From the NCBI GenBank assembly GCA_964550895.1, contig CAZKAP010000014.1:1-64000 (forward strand): DNA of 64,000 nucleotides, given 5' to 3'. The position numbers and the translations under genes are program-made. Below the pieces are notes generated by a model. That model had not been told where the DNA came from. It saw only the letters and a program-made list of their open reading frames with translations, and ran no database searches. The stretch is from CAZKAP01 sp964550895. Lineage in GTDB: Bacteria; Bacteroidota; Bacteroidia; Flavobacteriales; Flavobacteriaceae. Positions 61,922 to 64,000 of this stretch are shown piece by piece (position 1 is the first letter of the stretch; every line of letters begins with the position of its first letter).

Positions 61922-63478
61922 TTAGTAACCTGGGTTCTGAACCAGATTAGGGTTACCCAGCAGGGCCTGAGAAGGGATAGGGTATACATTCCTGTTCTCA
62001 TCACCCACGGATCCCGGATCCTTGAATTCCCAGTCGGCTGTAAACTGACCGAAACGGACCAGGTCGTTCCTTCTCCAGAATTCGATGTACAGCTCACGAC
62101 CGCGCTCGTCAAGCAGCTCTTGCTCACCAACAGTGCCCAGAGGCGTAGCTCCCCTGAGGGTACGGAGTTCGTTCACCATAGCGGTAGGATCACCACCGTT
62201 CCTCAGCATGGCCTCTGCCTTCATCAGGTGGGCATCGGCATAGCGGAAGAAGATCTCATGGGCACGGAAAGATCCGCCATCCTGAGCGGGGTGGTACTTG
62301 ATCACTCGGATTCCAGTTTCTTCTGTGTTACCATTAAGACCGGGCATTTGCTTGGTAAATACCAGGGGCTGTCCACCACGAGTGGTCAGTGGCGTACCAT
62401 CCACAGCATACTGCTGACCGATCAGGAATCCATATCCTATACCCAGGTTATCGGGTCCGGCGTTACTGGCATCGGGTACGAAACCTCTGCGCTCTTCCTG
62501 TCCGGAGCCGACAGCGTTAGTATTGGGGTCTCCTTCGAACAGGTCGTAGAACTCGGCCAGAGTGCTGAAACCATTCCATCCACCTCCTCCGTTGTCGGGA
62601 GACACGATGTTGTAGTGCATACCGTTCCAGATTCGGTTACCTACACCGGTTTGCAGCCAGAAAATGGTTTCGTTGTCGGCGCTCTGCTCGAAGATCTCGA
62701 AGAATCCGTCGTGCAGGGCGTATCCGTCTGCAGCGATAGCATCGACCAGAGAAATAACCTCGGTCATATCCGCAGTGTCCACTGAAGTATCCAGGTATAT
62801 GTGCTTATTCAGCAGTACCTTGGCCTTCATGAAGCGGGCAGCTGCTTTGCTTCCGCGATTCTGATTGTCGATGTCTCCACCGGCCACCGTAGGCAGGTTG
62901 GCTATGGCATCATCCAGGTCGCTTAGTATCAGATCTACGGCCTCCTGAGATGTCAGGACAGTTGGGTCTATTTCAGGACCCTCATCAACACCGCGGAAGG
63001 GTACCTGACCATAGAGGTCGAGTACTCCCCAGGTGCGGATGGCACGCACGAATTTGGCCTGAGCTACCTGCTCCGCGGTAGCCGAGGGCGTTTCGATGAC
63101 TTCCGTGGCCCGGAATATACCCTGGTTCCAGTTGTTCCAGGTGTTGAGTACGTACTGGTGAGCCGGGTCCCAGGTATGGGCATGCAGCGTACGCCAGATT
63201 CCGTTATCTCCCCAGTCGGTACCTCGAGTGGGCACCAGCTGTTCGTCCGTGGAAACTTCCTGCAGAGCGAAGAAGTTCGCCTGGTCTCCAAGTGCATTTA
63301 GATCGTTAAACAGGTTGGTAACCGCCGCGGCGGGATCAGCTACTCCTGTGAACCCTCCACTGGCATCCTCTTCAAGGAACAGGGAATCAGTAGGGGCGAT
63401 TTCGAGATCGGTACATCCGACTGCTAAAGAAGCCGTCAGTGCCAATCCTCCAATTGCTCTAAAAATGTTTCTTTTCAT
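61922..63478 (-). CDS. SusD/RagB-family surface lipoprotein
   Basis: 518 residues. Lipobox ASLAVGC (Cys22) followed by TDLEIAPTDSLF, the usual SusD N-terminus. TPR-like helical core (AKFVRAIRTWGVLDLYGQVPF) and a C-terminal family signature (ELLDERGRELYIEFWRRNDLVRFGQF). SusD proteins form a lid over SusC-type TonB-dependent channels and bind oligosaccharides or other large substrates. Only 19 bases separate it from the SusC stop. Substrate not known. Confidence 0.96.
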   Translation of the reverse strand: MKRNIFRAIGGLALTASLAVGCTDLEIAPTDSLFLEEDASGGFTGVADPAAAVTNLFNDLNALGDQANFFALQEVSTDEQLVPTRGTDWGDNGIWRTLHAHTWDPAHQYVLNTWNNWNQGIFRATEVIETPSATAEQVAQAKFVRAIRTWGVLDLYGQVPFRGVDEGPEIDPTVLTSQEAVDLILSDLDDAIANLPTVAGGDIDNQNRGSKAAARFMKAKVLLNKHIYLDTSVDTADMTEVISLVDAIAADGYALHDGFFEIFEQSADNETIFWLQTGVGNRIWNGMHYNIVSPDNGGGGWNGFSTLAEFYDLFEGDPNTNAVGSGQEERRGFVPDASNAGPDNLGIGYGFLIGQQYAVDGTPLTTRGGQPLVFTKQMPGLNGNTEETGIRVIKYHPAQDGGSFRAHEIFFRYADAHLMKAEAMLRNGGDPTAMVNELRTLRGATPLGTVGEQELLDERGRELYIEFWRRNDLVRFGQFTADWEFKDPGSVGDENRNVYPIPSQALLGNPNLVQNPGY

Positions 63479-63497
63479 GTTAATACAACTTTTTTAA

Positions 63498-64000
63498 TTA
63501 GAATGTAGCGTTTAGGCCGAAAGTGATTGTACGTGGTCGTGGGAACGCCGTGTAATCGATACCGGCAGTAGGCAGACCGTTCAGCAGTCCGGCCTGATCA
63601 ACCTGAGAACTGATTTCCGGATCGAGTCCGCTGTAGTCGGTGATCAGGAACAGGTTCTGTCCGGTAACCGATAGGCGGAGGCTCTTCAGTGGTCCGTCTC
63701 CAGAGATCGGCCAGTTATAGCCCACGGATAAGTTCTGGAACCGTACGAAATCTCCGCTTTCCAGGAAGCGGGTAGAAACGTCGGCGGCTGCTGTACCGGA
63801 TTCACCGTTGGTCAGAATGTCCGGAGTCACGTTACGACCGTTGGCAATCGCACCGGCGGTAAAGAAGGCATTGGCCGTGTTGTTATACACGGAGAACCCG
63901 AACTGGCCTGTGAAGTAGGCAGCGAAGTCGAAGTTCTTGTATCGACCACTCAGGGACAGACCTCCCACGAAATCGGGCAGGGCATCCGCTCCTACCAGCT
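63498..64000 (-). CDS. SusC/RagA-family TonB-linked outer membrane protein, C-terminal fragment
   Basis: About 167 C-terminal residues; the reading frame runs out of the window (it starts ...GADALPDFVGG before the first in-frame GTG at 63968). The final barrel strands (GDFVRFQNLSVGYNWPI, LSVTGQNLFLITDYSGLDPE, and PRPRTITFGLNATF) are the classical SusC end, including the terminal Phe. It forms the channel partnered by the SusD downstream. The rest of the gene and the promoter lie beyond 64000. Confidence 0.95.
   Translation of the reverse strand, partial: LVGADALPDFVGGLSLSGRYKNFDFAAYFTGQFGFSVYNNTANAFFTAGAIANGRNVTPDILTNGESGTAAADVSTRFLESGDFVRFQNLSVGYNWPISGDGPLKSLRLSVTGQNLFLITDYSGLDPEISSQVDQAGLLNGLPTAGIDYTAFPRPRTITFGLNATF

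Overview
The window is a 64-kb stretch of chromosome from a Bacteroidota bacterium, most likely a marine member of the Flavobacteriaceae. The evidence is the family content: a SusC/SusD pair, type IX secretion (T9SS) sorting-domain proteins, DUF3098/DUF4271/DUF4296 proteins, a TonB-dependent receptor with a carboxypeptidase-regulatory domain, and TAnnTTTG-type -7 promoter elements. By eye it is GC-rich for that family. Coding density is very high: no gap exceeds 300 bases, the longest being about 220 bases at 48500-48721. I saw no rRNA, tRNA, CRISPR array, prophage or insertion sequence. One 10-N assembly gap lies inside the alanine dehydrogenase gene.

Region by region: (1) 1-4787, the end of a probable TetR regulator and a tripartite export operon (ABC protein with an unusually degenerate ATPase domain, HlyD, TolC). 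(2) 4869-9437, a thioredoxin-like gene facing a conserved leftward cluster ftsX-DUF3098-uppP-truB-TonB-like protein, then a glyoxalase-fold protein. (3) 9578-18250, leuS-ald, a thioredoxin-fold lipoprotein, a membrane zinc peptidase, an LpxR-like lipid A deacylase, an Lrp regulator with a saccharopine dehydrogenase, and DUF423. (4) 18266-26309, hemD-DUF4271-GT39 divergent from a polyprenol-phosphate glycosyltransferase, dihydroorotase, DUF4296, a nucleoside-diphosphate-sugar epimerase and tyrS. (5) 26306-37986, a LuxE-like protein, two minimal T9SS sorting-domain proteins, a 1595-residue surface lipoprotein made of five ~310-residue repeats, its TonB-dependent receptor, and a divergent PhoB/PhoR-like two-component system. 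(6) 37911-45471, a MurG-like glycosyltransferase, trmB, a LysE-family protein, an alkyltransferase-like protein lacking the active cysteine, an Fe-S module (mrp, nifU-like, ferredoxin reductase, 2Fe-2S ferredoxin) and an ABC exporter. (7) 45629-48499, a penicillin-acylase-family lipoprotein and a secreted protein of unknown function. (8) 48722-64000, a leftward block: SusC (cut by the window edge), SusD, an intercistronic terminator, three large VCBS/FG-GAP-ASPIC lipoproteins, a vanadium-haloperoxidase/PAP2-fold lipoprotein, an SRPBCC/GyrI-like membrane protein and a beta-propeller-like lipoprotein.

The two blocks most worth attention are (5) and (8). Block 5 looks like a regulated outer-membrane uptake unit in which the usual SusD partner is replaced by a repeat-amplified beta-helix surface lipoprotein. 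Block 8 looks like an uptake and processing locus combining SusCD with three tandem ASPIC-domain lipoproteins and a haloperoxidase-like enzyme. Substrates for both are unknown; everything said about them is inference from gene content and sequence motifs.
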